A stretch of DNA of 64,000 bases from Mycolicibacterium novocastrense. GTDB taxonomy: Bacteria > Actinomycetota > Actinomycetes > Mycobacteriales > Mycobacteriaceae. Positions 45,993-58,500 of this stretch are shown here, piece by piece. Below the pieces are notes generated by a model. That model did no database searches and had not been told where the DNA came from. It saw only the letters and a list, made by a program, of their open reading frames with translations. Position 1 is the stretch's first letter, and each line of letters opens with the position of its first letter. The stretch lies in NCBI RefSeq assembly GCF_001570485.1, contig NZ_BCTA01000036.1, forward strand, positions 62,001 to 126,000. Direction: 5' to 3'. A program made the position numbers and the translations under genes.

Positions 45993-47429
45993 ATGTTCGA
46001 GGCATTCGATGACGCGGCGGTGGTGGACACCATCGCTGCGTCATCGCGCGAACAGAGCGCAGCTTGTGGCCGCGAGCTGATGGCCATCGGCGAGCTCTAT
46101 GCCCGCCGCGCCCCAGATGACGACGATGAACGGACGAACTGGGCGATCGACGGCCACGCCAATGTGGTCGCCGAGATCGCGGCGGCACTGAACATCAGCC
46201 GCGGGCGAGCGGCCAGTCGCCTGCACTACGCCATCGACCTCCGCGAGCGCTTGCCCAAGGTCGCCGAGGTCTTCGCGAGCGGACAGATCGACTTTCGGAT
46301 GATGACCGCCCTGGTCAACCGCAGCTCCAATGTCCAGGACGACGATCGCCTCGCCCGGCTCGACGCGGCGTTCGCGAAATGGTCGCCCAAATGGATGAAG
46401 TTGTCCGGGCCGAAGCTGCACGAGCGCATCGACATGTGGGTGGAGAAGTTCGACCCGGACGGGGTTCGGGAACCGAAGCCGCCCAGCGACGACCGATATG
46501 TCGAGGTCGGTCCGATCAGTCCAGGCATGGTCGGGGTCTGGGCCAAACTCGCCTTCGCCGACGGCGTGGCTTTCGACACGCGCATCGATGAGATTGCCGC
46601 AACGGTCTGTCGCGACGATCCGCGCACCGCTTCACAACGCCGCGCGGACGCGATGGTGGCGATGAGCGCAGGGCAGATGCGGCTCCAGTGCGGCTGCGGC
46701 GCCGAGGACTGCCAGAACGGGGCCCCCAGCCGGCCTGCGAGCGAGGTCGTCGTCAATGTGATCGCCGAGCAGGCCACGATCGAGGGCCGGTCGGACAATC
46801 CGGGATACCTGCCAGGCTTCGGCGCGGTGCCCGCCTCGTTGTTGCGCGAGATGATCGCAACCGCGCGGGTGCGCCCCGTTCCGCTGCCCGAACCCTGCCC
46901 CGAGCAGGGCTACCGGCCGTCGGCGGCGTTAGCTCGTTTCATCCGATGGCGTGACCTGACGTGCCGCTTTCCCGGATGCGATGTAGCGGCATCTGCGTGC
47001 CAGATCGACCATACGATCCCGTATCCAATGGGACCCACCCATCCGTCAAACTTGAAGCTGCTCTGCGGGTTTCACCATCTGCTGAAAACTTTCTGGTGCG
47101 GTGCCGACGGGTGGTCAGACCGACAACTCGCGGACGGCACCGTCATATGGACGGCGCCCAGCGGGCACACGTACACCACCACCCCCAGCGGTGCCGAGTT
47201 CTTCGAACAGCTGGGCCGCCCCACTGGCGATATCGTGGTCGCCCCGCACCCGGGTGGGCCAGACGATCTTCATCGCGGCGCGAAGATGCCAATCCGCAGG
47301 CGCACCCGCGCGGAGGACAAGGCATATCGGATCGCGCTGGAGCGGCAACACAACGCCGAGCGCATCGCTCGCAAAGAGCTACTCCTCGCCGAGCGACTCG
47401 CCAGAGACGATGAACCACCGCCGTTCTGA
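45993..47429 (+). CDS. DUF222/13E12-family HNH endonuclease-like protein
   Basis: A 478-residue protein with an N-terminal DUF222 helical region and a C-terminal HNH domain (about 330-390): CRFPGC, QIDHTIPY, then NLKLLCGFHH, giving Cys pairs, a DH, an N and a final HH. These proteins are multi-copy in mycobacteria (REP13E12) and often mark insertions or phage attachment regions. A basic C-terminal tail (residues about 430-478) ends the protein. The ATG at 45993 is 7 nt after TACTAT (45980-45985), so it may be leaderless. It and the pseudogene interrupt the pgl to Rv1444c order of M. tuberculosis. Confidence 0.85.
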   Translation: MFEAFDDAAVVDTIAASSREQSAACGRELMAIGELYARRAPDDDDERTNWAIDGHANVVAEIAAALNISRGRAASRLHYAIDLRERLPKVAEVFASGQIDFRMMTALVNRSSNVQDDDRLARLDAAFAKWSPKWMKLSGPKLHERIDMWVEKFDPDGVREPKPPSDDRYVEVGPISPGMVGVWAKLAFADGVAFDTRIDEIAATVCRDDPRTASQRRADAMVAMSAGQMRLQCGCGAEDCQNGAPSRPASEVVVNVIAEQATIEGRSDNPGYLPGFGAVPASLLREMIATARVRPVPLPEPCPEQGYRPSAALARFIRWRDLTCRFPGCDVAASACQIDHTIPYPMGPTHPSNLKLLCGFHHLLKTFWCGADGWSDRQLADGTVIWTAPSGHTYTTTPSGAEFFEQLGRPTGDIVVAPHPGGPDDLHRGAKMPIRRRTRAEDKAYRIALERQHNAERIARKELLLAERLARDDEPPPF

Positions 47430-47436
47430 CCAGCGT

Positions 47437-47583
47437 TCAGCCTGAGAGGGCCGAGAGATCATCGTTCTGTCCGTCGCGGAAGCCCGCGTCGTAGTCGGCC
47501 CGTGAGGTCGTGGTGTCCGATCCGACCATGACAATTCGCGGATCCATCGGGCACTGCCGAGAGGTGGTTTCTGCGTGGCTCAC
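47437..47583 (-). CDS. Possible 48-residue small protein
   Basis: An open frame of 48 codons starting at a GTG (47583) and ending with TGA at 47437-47439. The composition is polar and acidic towards the end (ADYDAGFRDGQNDDLSALSG) and the codons keep a moderate GC bias at the third position. No Shine-Dalgarno is visible; an ATG 12 codons in is an alternative start. It fills most of the gap after the 13E12 gene. It resembles no family I know and could be chance. Confidence 0.3.
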   Translation of the reverse strand: MSHAETTSRQCPMDPRIVMVGSDTTTSRADYDAGFRDGQNDDLSALSG

Positions 47584-47640
47584 ATGTGTTCAGACGCCGG
47601 GTTACGTCCAGCGGTTCCGACAGCGGTCATAATGGCCCTC

Positions 47641-48012
47641 ATGGCAGACAAGGGTGGTAGGCCGGTGCGCACCGGCCCGGAACGCATCAGGAAGCTCGCC
47701 CAGGCGGCGCTGAATGCCGACGTCACCGTCGAGCAGGTCGACACCATCCTCGAAGGGCTGAGCGAGACGCTCGAGGATCTCAACAGTTCCACCGCCAACC
47801 TCGATGCCACCCTGGAACGGTTCAACGAGACCATCAATCAGATCAACCAGCTCGCCCCCCGTCTGAACGCTGTGGTCGACCGTATGGAGGGCATAGTCGG
47901 GCGAGTGGAACGCATCGTCGGGCTCGGCGAGTCGGTGATCTCACCGCTCGCCGCGACCGAGCAGGTGGTGCGCGGGGCGGTGAACAAGGTGCGCCGCTCC
48001 ACCGGTCTCTAG
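47641..48012 (+). CDS. Small alpha-helical conserved protein, Rv1444c-type
   Basis: A 123-residue protein dominated by amphipathic helix with regular Leu/Asn/Ile spacing (VDTILEGLSETLEDLNSS, then NETINQINQLAPRLNAVVDR), suggesting a coiled coil or a surface-associated helix bundle. In M. tuberculosis Rv1444c occupies the same place after pgl. The ATG at 47641 lies 7 nt after CATAAT (47628-47633), suggesting a leaderless start, so I prefer it to in-frame ATGs upstream. Function unknown. Confidence 0.75.
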   Translation: MADKGGRPVRTGPERIRKLAQAALNADVTVEQVDTILEGLSETLEDLNSSTANLDATLERFNETINQINQLAPRLNAVVDRMEGIVGRVERIVGLGESVISPLAATEQVVRGAVNKVRRSTGL

Positions 48013-48024
48013 ATTGCCTGCTGT

Positions 48025-50826
48025 CTAACCGCTGTTGCGAAGTGCGCTCGCCAGCCCGCTCATCGTCAACAGGATCCCCCGCTGGACGAGTTCGTCGTCG
48101 TCGCCGGACCGATAGCGGCGCAGTAACTCCACTTGCAGATGGTTCAGCGGTTCCAGATACGGAAAGCGGTTGAACACCGAACGGGCCAGCGCCGGGTTGT
48201 CGGCCAACAGATCGTCCTGGCCGGTGATGAGCTTGTGCATCCGGATCGTGCGCTCATGCTCGTCGGCGATCTTGTCGAACACCCGCCGCCGCAACTCCTC
48301 GTCGTCGACCAGTTCGGAGTAGCGGGCCGCCAGCCCCAGATCGGATTTGGCCATGACCTGCGCCATGTTCGACAGCACGGTGCGGAAGAACGGCCAGCGC
48401 CGGTACAGGTCCCGCAAAACCTCGACGCGGTCCTCCTCGGACTGCGGCCCCTCGGCGATCCACTCCTCGAAAGCCGTGCCGGTGCCGTACCAGCCGGGCA
48501 GCATCACCCGCGACTGGCTCCACGCCAGCACCCACGGGATCGCCCGCAGATCGGCGATCGACGTTGTCGGCTTACGCGACGAAGGCCGGCTGCCGATGTT
48601 GAGCGCCCCGATCTCACTCACCGGCGTCGACGACTTGAAGTAGTCGACGAAACCGGGTGTCTCGTGGACCAATCCGGCGTATGCGCGCTGAGCGCGTGCG
48701 GCCAGATCGTCGAGCACCTCGTAGGCTGGGCCGGCCTCGTCGCCGAGGCCTTCCACGTCGAGCAGCGTGGCCTCCAACGTGGCGGCCAGGAGGGTCTCGA
48801 GGTTGCGGTACGCGGCTTGTGGTTCGGCGTATTTCGCCGCGATGACCTCGCCCTGCTCGGTGAGCCGCAGCGACCCGTTGACCGCGCCCGGCGGCTGGGC
48901 CAAGATGGCGTCGTAGCTCGGCCCGCCACCTCGACCCACGGTGCCACCGCGACCGTGGAAGAGCCGCAACCGAATTCCGGTCTTACGTGCCGTCTCCACC
49001 AGGTCGAGCTCCGCACGGTACAGCGCCCAGTTCGCCGCGAGGTAGCCGCCGTCCTTGTTGGAGTCGGAGTAGCCGAGCATCACCTCCTGGCTATCGCTGC
49101 GCGCCGACACGATCGACCGGTACACCGGAAGATCCAGCGCCGCTTCGAGAATGGAGGATCCGCGCTGCAGATCGTCGATGGTCTCGAACAGCGGCACGAT
49201 ACCGACGGGCGCGTACGGCCGCTCCCCCGACACGTCGAGCAGCCCGACCTCTTTGAGCAGGATCGCGGCCTCCAACATGTCGGACACCGACTCGCACATC
49301 GAGATGATGTAGTTCGGCACCGCCCGCGACCCGAAGACGCGCACCGCCCGCGCGGCCGCCGCGACGATGTCGAGTTCTTTGCGGGCCAGCTCGGACAGTT
49401 CGGCGCCGGGCTTGACCAGCGGGCGCCGGGTCGACAGCTCACCCGCGAGCAGTTCCACCCGGTCCGCCTCGGCCAGCGAGCCGTAGTCGGGGTGCACACC
49501 CGCCCACGCCAGCAGCTCGGCGACGACCTCCTCGTGCACGTCGGAATTCTGCCGCATGTCGAGGCCGCAGAGGTGAAACCCGAATGTGCGCACCGCCTCC
49601 CGTAGCCGCGCCAGCCGGTCGTCGGCCAGCACCGCGCTGCCGTTGCTCCGCAGCGACTCATCGACGGTGTCCAGGTCGGCGAGCAACTCAACGGGCGACT
49701 CGTAGCGCTCGAGACCCAGATCGAGTTCGTGCTCGGGCTGCTCGTCGAGGGTCTCCTTCGCCGTCGACGTCAGTCGGGAGTGGATCACGCGTAGCGCTCG
49801 CCGGTAGGGTTCGTCGGCCCGTGCGGGTTCCTCGCAGCGGGCGGCCAACGCGTCGAGCCCCTCGCTGATCCGCACCAGCCGCGCCGACATCGACAGCTCC
49901 TCTTCCAGTGCGGTGATCTCGGCGAAGTAGTGGTCTAGCGCCGTGTAGGCGGCGCGGCCGGTTGCGAGCCGGACGACGTCGGCGGTGACATTGGGGTTGC
50001 CGTCACGGTCCCCGCCGATCCACGACCCGGGCCGCACGATCGGTTCGTCCAGCAGCCCGGCGTCGGGCCAACGAGCCTGCAGTTCGGTGCGCACATCGGC
50101 GTTCACTCGGGGGATGACTTCGAAGAACGCCGCCGGGTAATACCGCAGACCCGTCTCGATCTCGTCCTGGATCTTCAAGCGCGACAACCGAACCAGCGCC
50201 GTCTGCCACAGCGTCAGGATGTGGCGGCGCAGCTCGAGCTCGATATCGCGTCCATCGGCGTCGCTGCGCCCGTGCAGGCGTAAGCGCATCAGCTCGGTGA
50301 TGCGGTGTTGGGTGTCGAAGACCGTGCGGCGCCTCGTCTCGGTCGGGTGCGCGGTGATCACCGGCGAAACCATCGCCCCGGCGAGCGCTTCGGCGACGGT
50401 GGCGGCATCGAGGTCGACGGCGTCGAGTTTGGCGTACGTCGCGGCAAGGCTGCTGTTCTGCGGCGGCTCACCCGCTTCGACATGGACCGCCCGGCGACGC
50501 TCTCGGTGAATGTCCTCAGCGACGTTGGCCAACAGTGCAAAGTGAGTGAAGGCGCGGATGACCGGGATCGCCTGACGGATGTCGATGCCGTTGAACATCC
50601 CCGCCAGTTCCGCGCGGTCGATCTCGGACCGGCGCACCCGGAACGACTCGACCCGGGCGCGCTCGACGAGGTCGAACACCTCGTCGCCGTTCTGCTCACG
50701 CACGGTGTCGCCGAGTATCGCTCCGAGAAGGCGAATGTCTTCGCGCATCGGCTCGGTGGCGTCACGACCCACCTTGGTCCGCTGGACCGCGCCGATCGGT
50801 TCCAGCGCATCGGGAAGTTCGGCCAT
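48025..50826 (-). CDS. ppc: Phosphoenolpyruvate carboxylase
   Basis: A 933-residue PEP carboxylase that makes oxaloacetate from PEP and bicarbonate. Catalytic motifs are present: [12 protein letters not shown] (His), [26 protein letters not shown] and the C-terminal RNSG. The ATG at 50826 lies 6 nt from GATACT (50833-50838, minus strand) with no Shine-Dalgarno, suggesting a leaderless start; the frame stays open upstream. M. tuberculosis lacks ppc and uses PEP carboxykinase; several fast-growing mycobacteria have it. It sits beside glycolytic genes. Confidence 0.95.
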   Translation of the reverse strand: MAELPDALEPIGAVQRTKVGRDATEPMREDIRLLGAILGDTVREQNGDEVFDLVERARVESFRVRRSEIDRAELAGMFNGIDIRQAIPVIRAFTHFALLANVAEDIHRERRRAVHVEAGEPPQNSSLAATYAKLDAVDLDAATVAEALAGAMVSPVITAHPTETRRRTVFDTQHRITELMRLRLHGRSDADGRDIELELRRHILTLWQTALVRLSRLKIQDEIETGLRYYPAAFFEVIPRVNADVRTELQARWPDAGLLDEPIVRPGSWIGGDRDGNPNVTADVVRLATGRAAYTALDHYFAEITALEEELSMSARLVRISEGLDALAARCEEPARADEPYRRALRVIHSRLTSTAKETLDEQPEHELDLGLERYESPVELLADLDTVDESLRSNGSAVLADDRLARLREAVRTFGFHLCGLDMRQNSDVHEEVVAELLAWAGVHPDYGSLAEADRVELLAGELSTRRPLVKPGAELSELARKELDIVAAAARAVRVFGSRAVPNYIISMCESVSDMLEAAILLKEVGLLDVSGERPYAPVGIVPLFETIDDLQRGSSILEAALDLPVYRSIVSARSDSQEVMLGYSDSNKDGGYLAANWALYRAELDLVETARKTGIRLRLFHGRGGTVGRGGGPSYDAILAQPPGAVNGSLRLTEQGEVIAAKYAEPQAAYRNLETLLAATLEATLLDVEGLGDEAGPAYEVLDDLAARAQRAYAGLVHETPGFVDYFKSSTPVSEIGALNIGSRPSSRKPTTSIADLRAIPWVLAWSQSRVMLPGWYGTGTAFEEWIAEGPQSEEDRVEVLRDLYRRWPFFRTVLSNMAQVMAKSDLGLAARYSELVDDEELRRRVFDKIADEHERTIRMHKLITGQDDLLADNPALARSVFNRFPYLEPLNHLQVELLRRYRSGDDDELVQRGILLTMSGLASALRNSG

Positions 50827-50975
50827 GCGCTCAGTATCGCCGTCGCGGTCGGGGTCTGCGCGACGGGAACTCCCGGCACCGCTGAGAGCGCGCAAGAAAA
50901 ATGTCCGAAACCGACACCACGGAGCAATTCCGGCGCACGCTTGGTACATCACACACCCTCGTCAGAGGACCGACG

Positions 50976-51380
50976 ATGACCGATTCACCTCCACTTCTGC
51001 ATCGACTCATGATTGCCGGCTGTGCCGGCGCCTTTCTTGCACTGAGCTGGCCTGCCAGCGCGGCCGCTGCGCCCGACGACGGCACGTGGGACGTCGAGCA
51101 GTACGACAATTGCATGAAGCAGACTGTCCGCAACGCCGACCTGTGCTGCGTCGACTCGGGCGGCGTGCCGACCAGTGACCCGAACGACACCCAGTCCGAC
51201 GGATCGCCGAACTGCTATGCCCCGCCTGCACAGGCGCAGCAAGCGGAGCAACAGCCGGCCGCCCCGATGGGGCCCGGCGCGGTCCGGGGAGACCTGCCCG
51301 TCCTTCAGCTGCCGCCGGCTCAGCCGGCTCAACCGCAGCAACCGGTGGCCCCCATGCCGCCGCGCGTACTCGCGCCCTAG
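50976..51380 (+). CDS. Small secreted protein, cysteine-containing with Pro-rich tail
   Basis: A 134-residue protein with a Sec signal peptide (residues about 8-31, ending ASAAAA). A short mature domain follows with WDVEQYDNCMKQ and NADLCCVDSGG, so several cysteines can form disulfides outside the cell. The rest is Pro/Gln/Ala-rich, low complexity and likely unstructured, ending PQQPVAPMPPRVLAP. The ATG at 50976 has AGAGGA 6 nt upstream. It is divergent from ppc. No function known. Confidence 0.78.
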   Translation: MTDSPPLLHRLMIAGCAGAFLALSWPASAAAAPDDGTWDVEQYDNCMKQTVRNADLCCVDSGGVPTSDPNDTQSDGSPNCYAPPAQAQQAEQQPAAPMGPGAVRGDLPVLQLPPAQPAQPQQPVAPMPPRVLAP

Positions 51381-51389
51381 CACTGGGGA

Positions 51390-51403
51390 GCCCGCACGCG
51401 GGC
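51390..51403 (+). terminator. Possible intrinsic terminator hairpin
   Basis: GCCCG-CACG-CGGGC forms a 5-bp GC stem with a 4-nt loop; flanking CACT and AGTG can extend the pairing. It lies between the convergent secreted-protein gene and secG. No U-tract follows, as is common in mycobacteria, so confidence is low. Confidence 0.3.
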
Positions 51404-51442
51404 AAGTGGGTCGCACCGGCTACGACGGCCGTGCGCTCCGCG

Positions 51443-51676
51443 TCAGCTGTACTTGATCAGCAGGGCCACGCCGACGATCGAGACGAGCCAGATTCCGGTG
51501 ACGAACAGCGTCAACCGGTCGAGGTTCTTCTCCACCACCGTCGAGCCCGACAGGCTGGACTGAACGCCGCCGCCGAACAGCGTGGACAGGCCGCCGCCCT
51601 TGGCGCGATGCAGCAGCACCAGGAGCACGACCAGCACGCTGGTCACTACCAGGGTGATCTGCAGGGCCAATTCCAT
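51443..51676 (-). CDS. secG: Preprotein translocase subunit SecG
   Basis: A 77-residue SecG, the same length as in M. tuberculosis (Rv1440), with two membrane helices (ALQITLVVTSVLVVLLVLL and LFVTGIWLVSIVGVALLI) around the conserved loop GGGLSTLFGGG. It is a small part of the SecYEG channel. The ATG at 51676 was chosen from family length; the frame is open upstream in a shadow of tpiA. It follows tpiA by about 46 nt. Confidence 0.94.
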   Translation of the reverse strand: MELALQITLVVTSVLVVLLVLLHRAKGGGLSTLFGGGVQSSLSGSTVVEKNLDRLTLFVTGIWLVSIVGVALLIKYS

Positions 51677-51722
51677 GGGCGCAAGACTACCTAATCGTCG
51701 GCGACGCTCACCAATCGGCGCG

Positions 51723-52508
<786 letters not shown>

Positions 52509-52523
52509 GATTCTCCAGACCTC

Positions 52524-53747
52524 TCACTGTTCCAATACGGCGATACCGGGCAGCTTTTTGCCTTCAAGGTATTCCAGCGAGGCCCCGCCCCCGGTCGAAA
52601 TGTGGGAGAAGCCCTCTTCGTCCAGACCGAGCTGACGGACCGCCGCGGCGGAATCGCCGCCGCCGACGACGCTGAATCCGCCCTTGGCGGTCGCGGCGAT
52701 GATCGCCTCGGCGACGCCCTTGGTGCCCGCCGCGAACGCCGGGAACTCGAACACGCCCATCGGGCCGTTCCAGAACACGGTCTTGGCGTTGGACAACAGC
52801 GTCGTGAACCGCTCGACCGAGCCCGGTCCGATGTCCAGGCCCATCTTGTCGTCGGGAATCTTGTCGGCGGCGACGACCTCGGCCGTCGCGTCCGCGGCGA
52901 ACTTGTCGGCCACCACGATGTCCACCGGCACGTGGATCACGTCGGCGTAGGTGTCGAGAAGCTTGCGGCACGTTTCGATCATGCCTTCCTCCAGCAGCGA
53001 GGAGCCGACTGAAACGCCTTGTGAGGCAAGGAAGGTGAAGCACATGCCACCGCCGATAATCAGGCTGTCGGCCTTCTCGGCGAGCGATTCGATGACCGCC
53101 AGCTTGTCCGACACCTTGGACCCGCCGAGCACCACGGCGTAAGGCCGGTCGGTCGAGGTGGTCAGCTGCTCGAGCACCTTGACCTCCGCGGCCACCAACG
53201 TGCCCGCATAGTGCGGGAGCAGCGTCGCGACGTCGTATACCGACGCCTGCTTGCGGTGCACCACCCCGAAACCGTCGGAGACGAAAGCCCCGTCCTCACC
53301 GACCAGTTCGACGAGCTGCTTGGCCAACGCCATCCGTTCGGCGTCGTCCTTGCTGGTCTCGCGCGGGTCGAAGCGGATGTTCTCCAGCAGCAGGATGTCG
53401 CCGTCGGTCAAACCCTCGGCACGGGCGAGCGCGTCGGTTCCGACGACATCACCGGCCAGCTGAACATGGCGACCGAGCTGCTCCCCCAACGCCTTCGCCA
53501 CCGGAGCAAGCGACAGCTTCGGATCGGGTCCGCCCTTGGGCCGACCGAGATGCGCTGTGACGATCACCTTGGCGCCGGCATCGGAGAGTGCCTTCAGCGT
53601 GGGCACAGACGCGGTGATACGACCCGGGTCGGTGATGTTGCCTTCATCGTCGAGCGGGACGTTGAGGTCCGAACGAACAAGCACTCCCCGATCCGAAACA
53701 CCTTCTGCCAGAAGGTCTTCCAGAGTCTTGATGGAAGACGAAGCCAC
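52524..53747 (-). CDS. pgk: Phosphoglycerate kinase
   Basis: A 407-residue kinase that makes ATP from 1,3-bisphosphoglycerate. The N-terminal RSDLNVPLD motif, the hinge region and the nucleotide-site GGGDSAAA motif are intact. It lies 3 nt downstream of gap. Equivalent to Rv1437. Confidence 0.97.
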   Translation of the reverse strand: MASSSIKTLEDLLAEGVSDRGVLVRSDLNVPLDDEGNITDPGRITASVPTLKALSDAGAKVIVTAHLGRPKGGPDPKLSLAPVAKALGEQLGRHVQLAGDVVGTDALARAEGLTDGDILLLENIRFDPRETSKDDAERMALAKQLVELVGEDGAFVSDGFGVVHRKQASVYDVATLLPHYAGTLVAAEVKVLEQLTTSTDRPYAVVLGGSKVSDKLAVIESLAEKADSLIIGGGMCFTFLASQGVSVGSSLLEEGMIETCRKLLDTYADVIHVPVDIVVADKFAADATAEVVAADKIPDDKMGLDIGPGSVERFTTLLSNAKTVFWNGPMGVFEFPAFAAGTKGVAEAIIAATAKGGFSVVGGGDSAAAVRQLGLDEEGFSHISTGGGASLEYLEGKKLPGIAVLEQ

Positions 53748-53750
53748 GGC

Positions 53751-55563
<1,813 letters not shown>

Positions 55564-55567
55564 GGAT

Positions 55568-55768
55568 TCACCGTAGTTGTTGCGCGCAACCGGCCAAAGC
55601 TGCTGCGGGGCTGAACAGAAACCTGTCGTGCGCCTCGATGGCCGACCGCAAAACCCTGTCAAGGCAAACAAGCGCGACCCGCATGGCATCCGCTTCGGAC
55701 TCCCACCGGCGAGTCGAACCCTCGATGTCGGTGAACAGAAACGTCACGACGTCCCGCGGTGCATTCAT
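55568..55768 (-). pseudogene. Truncated duplicate of the cyclase N-terminus
   Basis: A 66-codon frame starting at an ATG that overlaps the stop of the full-length cyclase gene (ATGA). Residues 7-52 (VVTFLFTDIEGSTRRWESEA onward) are nearly identical to residues 20-66 of that protein, but the homology stops after FLFS and 13 unrelated residues follow to a stop. It retains only one of the cyclase metal aspartates and cannot fold as a catalytic domain. It looks like the stump of a tandem duplicate whose body was deleted. Confidence 0.8.
55611..55750. repeat. 140-bp direct repeat, copy A (cyclase remnant)
   Basis: Aligns without gaps to 58262-58401; I count about 125 identical positions of 140. 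It spans the cyclase N-terminal coding segment. Confidence 0.85.
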
Positions 55769-58461
55769 GACGATTGGTCGAGTTCTGCTCGGAGCCGAGC
55801 TATTTGATCGTAGGCGTAGGCCGCGATCTCGGCAGTCGTCAAGGCTTTGCCCGTACCGGCAAGCGCTTCATACGTGCCCTCATCGAGAGCGTCACGCAAG
55901 GAATCCGTCGCGGCTTCGAACTCTGGAATGACAGCCAAGGCAAGCGCGTTGCCCGCGAAACCAGAGATCACGGCCGCGGGTTCGTATCGTCCCAGACGTC
56001 CGAACAGCGAAGCGAGAATGGCCAGCGGGGTGCAGATACTACTGGTGTTGCCGGAGTCGTGATATGAGCGGATCGCCAGCGTGATGTGGTCCAAGGCCGA
56101 ACTCATGTCGCCCTCCTCGACCTCGAGTCTGGCCAGACCGACCGCCGGTATCGACTCGTTGAAGCGGACGCCGTTGTCCCGGGCGATCTCTAAACTTCGC
56201 CGTAAGACGGCGATAGCGCGTGCCGGGTCTGTCGTACTGATCGCGAAGCCACAGGCACTCAACGCGAACGAAACCATGAACGGGTTGTGGGTGCCCTCGG
56301 CATCTTCGACGAGGCCGTTCGCAGCTCTTATAGCCCGGTCGTAGGCACCGGAGAATACCAGGCCGAAAATCTCACTACCCCTGATGAACACATTGGCGTC
56401 TTGTCGGCGTGCAAGTTGGGCACGGCAAGATTCCGCCCACTTACCGGCCTCGCCCACGGCGAGATTCGCCGAGCCGAGCCAGTTCTCGATTCCGTACGGC
56501 AGCGGGCTGCGGTTCTTCTCGAGGATCACCCGACCAAGCCGGTCGTACTCGAACGCTTCCTCGATCCGCCCGGCCATCCAACATACGGACGCTGTAACAC
56601 AGAGATGTGGCAGCAGCGGATGATCGATGTCGTTCGCCGGCCCGATGAGCTCTTCAGTCCAGGCGACCGGCTCGTAGTTCGCCACGCAGAAACCGATCAG
56701 TGCGGCGTGAGTGGCGATCGTGGCGGCCGTGTCGAGATCATTTCGGCCCGAGCTGAAGCGAAACGCTGTGCGCAGGTTGGCGAGCTCCTTGAACAACCAG
56801 TCATAGGCCTCGCGTTGGCGGGGGCTGTCCCACAACGCCGTGATGTCGGCGACCCGTTGAGCGAAGTAGTGGGCATGGGCGGTTCGAACCTCAGTTGCTT
56901 CAGCGGAAATTGCGAGTTCTTCCGCGGCGAATTGGCGAATGGTTTCGAGCATGTGATACCGAATTCGTTTCGCAGACCGGTCCGCGACGAGCAAGGACTT
57001 GCGCACCAGCGCGTCAAGTCCATCGAGGACAGCGTAATCATCGGCTTCATCGAACCCAGCCACTGCGCAAGCACTTTCCAGATCGAAACCGCCCGTGAAC
57101 ACCGAACATCGGACCAGGATTGACTTTTCGTTCTCCGACAGGAGGTCAAACGACCAGGCGACCGCGTGACGCAGCGTTTGATGCCGACGAGACCCGCGTC
57201 GTGATCCCACTAGCAGCCGGAACCTGTGATCGAGGCGGTCACGCACTTCGGTCGCCGTCATCGAGGCCATCCGCGAACCGGCCAGTTCGATCGCGAGGGG
57301 GATCCCGTCGAGACGTCCACAAATCTCTGCGACCGCGTCCGCCTCGTCCCGCATCGAGAAATGGGGTGCAGCCGCGCGGGCGCGCTCAGCGAACAGGGTC
57401 GCTGCCGGCGACTCGGCCCCAGCATCGACGGCCAACGCAGGAACCGGCCAGATCTGTTCGCTTTCGACGCCCAGCCCCTCCCGGCTGGTGGCAAGTACTC
57501 GCACTGTCGTCGATTGGGTGAGTACTGCCTCAACGACCTCAGCTGCGGCGTCGAGCACGTGCTCACAGTTGTCGATTACCCACAGCCTGTTCCGGCCTTC
57601 TTGCGCCGCGGCCATCGTTTGCGTCACGGTTCTTCCAGGTTGCTGCGTGATACCTAAGACTGCGGCCATCGCGTCAGGTACCGCGGACGGATCAGAAACG
57701 GCCGCGAGCTCAAAAACCCAGATGCCATCCGGGAATTCATCGATCATGCGGCTGGCGGCCTCAAAACCCAAGCGGGTCTTTCCGACACCGCCCATCCCGG
57801 TCAACGTGACGAGGCGATGGGCCCGTATGGCATTCTGGACGTCGAGAAGCTCCGACTCACGCCCGATGAAGCTGGTCGTATGTGCGCGTAGATTCCCGTG
57901 ACTCGCGTCCACTGTCCGTGGGGCCGGAAACGCGGTCTGTAGCCCCTGTGCGTGGACCTGAAACAGCGTCACCGGAACTGAAACGTCGCGCAGCCGCTGC
58001 GGGCCAAGGGTCACGAGTTCCACGCCGCCGAGAAGAACCGCCGTCGACTCCGCGACGAGGATCTGTCCACCGTGACCGGCCGCCATCACGCGGGCCGCGC
58101 GGTTGAGCACCGTGCCGAAGTAGTCACCATCGCGAACCTCGGCCTCACCGGTCGCGATACCCATCCGCACCGGCAACTCCAACTCGCGCTGGGCGTCGAC
58201 GGCGGCCTCGACCGCGGCGCTCGGTGACGCGAACGCGGCAGCAAGACCATCACCACTGTGGCTGAACACGAATCCGTCATTCGCCTCGATGGCGGACCGC
58301 AACACCTTGTCATGGCAAGCAAGCGCGACCCGCATGGCATCCGCGTCGGACTCCCACCGACGAGTGGAACCCTCGATGTCGGTGAACAGGAACGTCACGA
58401 CTCCGGTGGGCGGGTCACCCGCGGACACAAGTGAAGTGTCGGCCGAGTGGCCGCTTGTCAC
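55765..58461 (-). CDS. Class III adenylate/guanylate cyclase with NB-ARC ATPase and TPR-like region
   Basis: An 898-residue multidomain protein. Residues about 20-165 form a class III cyclase domain: metal aspartates D28 (FLFTDIEGST) and D71 (HSGDGLAAAF), transition-state N120 and R124 (VLNRAARVMA). A STAND/NB-ARC ATPase follows with Walker A GMGGVGKT (222-229). The C-terminal half is helical, TPR-like. Similar proteins are common in mycobacteria (Rv1358, Rv0890c types), but those often end in a LuxR HTH, which I do not see here. It may make cAMP in response to a ligand sensed by the ATPase module. It overlaps the remnant gene by 4 nt. Confidence 0.88.
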   Translation of the reverse strand: MTSGHSADTSLVSAGDPPTGVVTFLFTDIEGSTRRWESDADAMRVALACHDKVLRSAIEANDGFVFSHSGDGLAAAFASPSAAVEAAVDAQRELELPVRMGIATGEAEVRDGDYFGTVLNRAARVMAAGHGGQILVAESTAVLLGGVELVTLGPQRLRDVSVPVTLFQVHAQGLQTAFPAPRTVDASHGNLRAHTTSFIGRESELLDVQNAIRAHRLVTLTGMGGVGKTRLGFEAASRMIDEFPDGIWVFELAAVSDPSAVPDAMAAVLGITQQPGRTVTQTMAAAQEGRNRLWVIDNCEHVLDAAAEVVEAVLTQSTTVRVLATSREGLGVESEQIWPVPALAVDAGAESPAATLFAERARAAAPHFSMRDEADAVAEICGRLDGIPLAIELAGSRMASMTATEVRDRLDHRFRLLVGSRRGSRRHQTLRHAVAWSFDLLSENEKSILVRCSVFTGGFDLESACAVAGFDEADDYAVLDGLDALVRKSLLVADRSAKRIRYHMLETIRQFAAEELAISAEATEVRTAHAHYFAQRVADITALWDSPRQREAYDWLFKELANLRTAFRFSSGRNDLDTAATIATHAALIGFCVANYEPVAWTEELIGPANDIDHPLLPHLCVTASVCWMAGRIEEAFEYDRLGRVILEKNRSPLPYGIENWLGSANLAVGEAGKWAESCRAQLARRQDANVFIRGSEIFGLVFSGAYDRAIRAANGLVEDAEGTHNPFMVSFALSACGFAISTTDPARAIAVLRRSLEIARDNGVRFNESIPAVGLARLEVEEGDMSSALDHITLAIRSYHDSGNTSSICTPLAILASLFGRLGRYEPAAVISGFAGNALALAVIPEFEAATDSLRDALDEGTYEALAGTGKALTTAEIAAYAYDQIARLRAELDQSS
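58262..58401. repeat. 140-bp direct repeat, copy B (intact cyclase)
   Basis: The source-like copy, coding for cyclase residues about 21-67; pairs with 55611-55750. Confidence 0.85.
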
Positions 58462-58500
58462 ACGCTTTTCGCCGAAATGCCCGCCGTATGGCGAATCGAG

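Noticed and set aside
45555..46080. Short open frames across the nitroreductase pseudogene on the plus strand
   Set aside because: Antisense to a recognisable, if frameshifted, nitroreductase-family gene.
47632..47643. In-frame ATG upstream of the 47641 start
   Set aside because: It lies inside or against the likely -10 box (CATAAT), so translation from it would need a different promoter.
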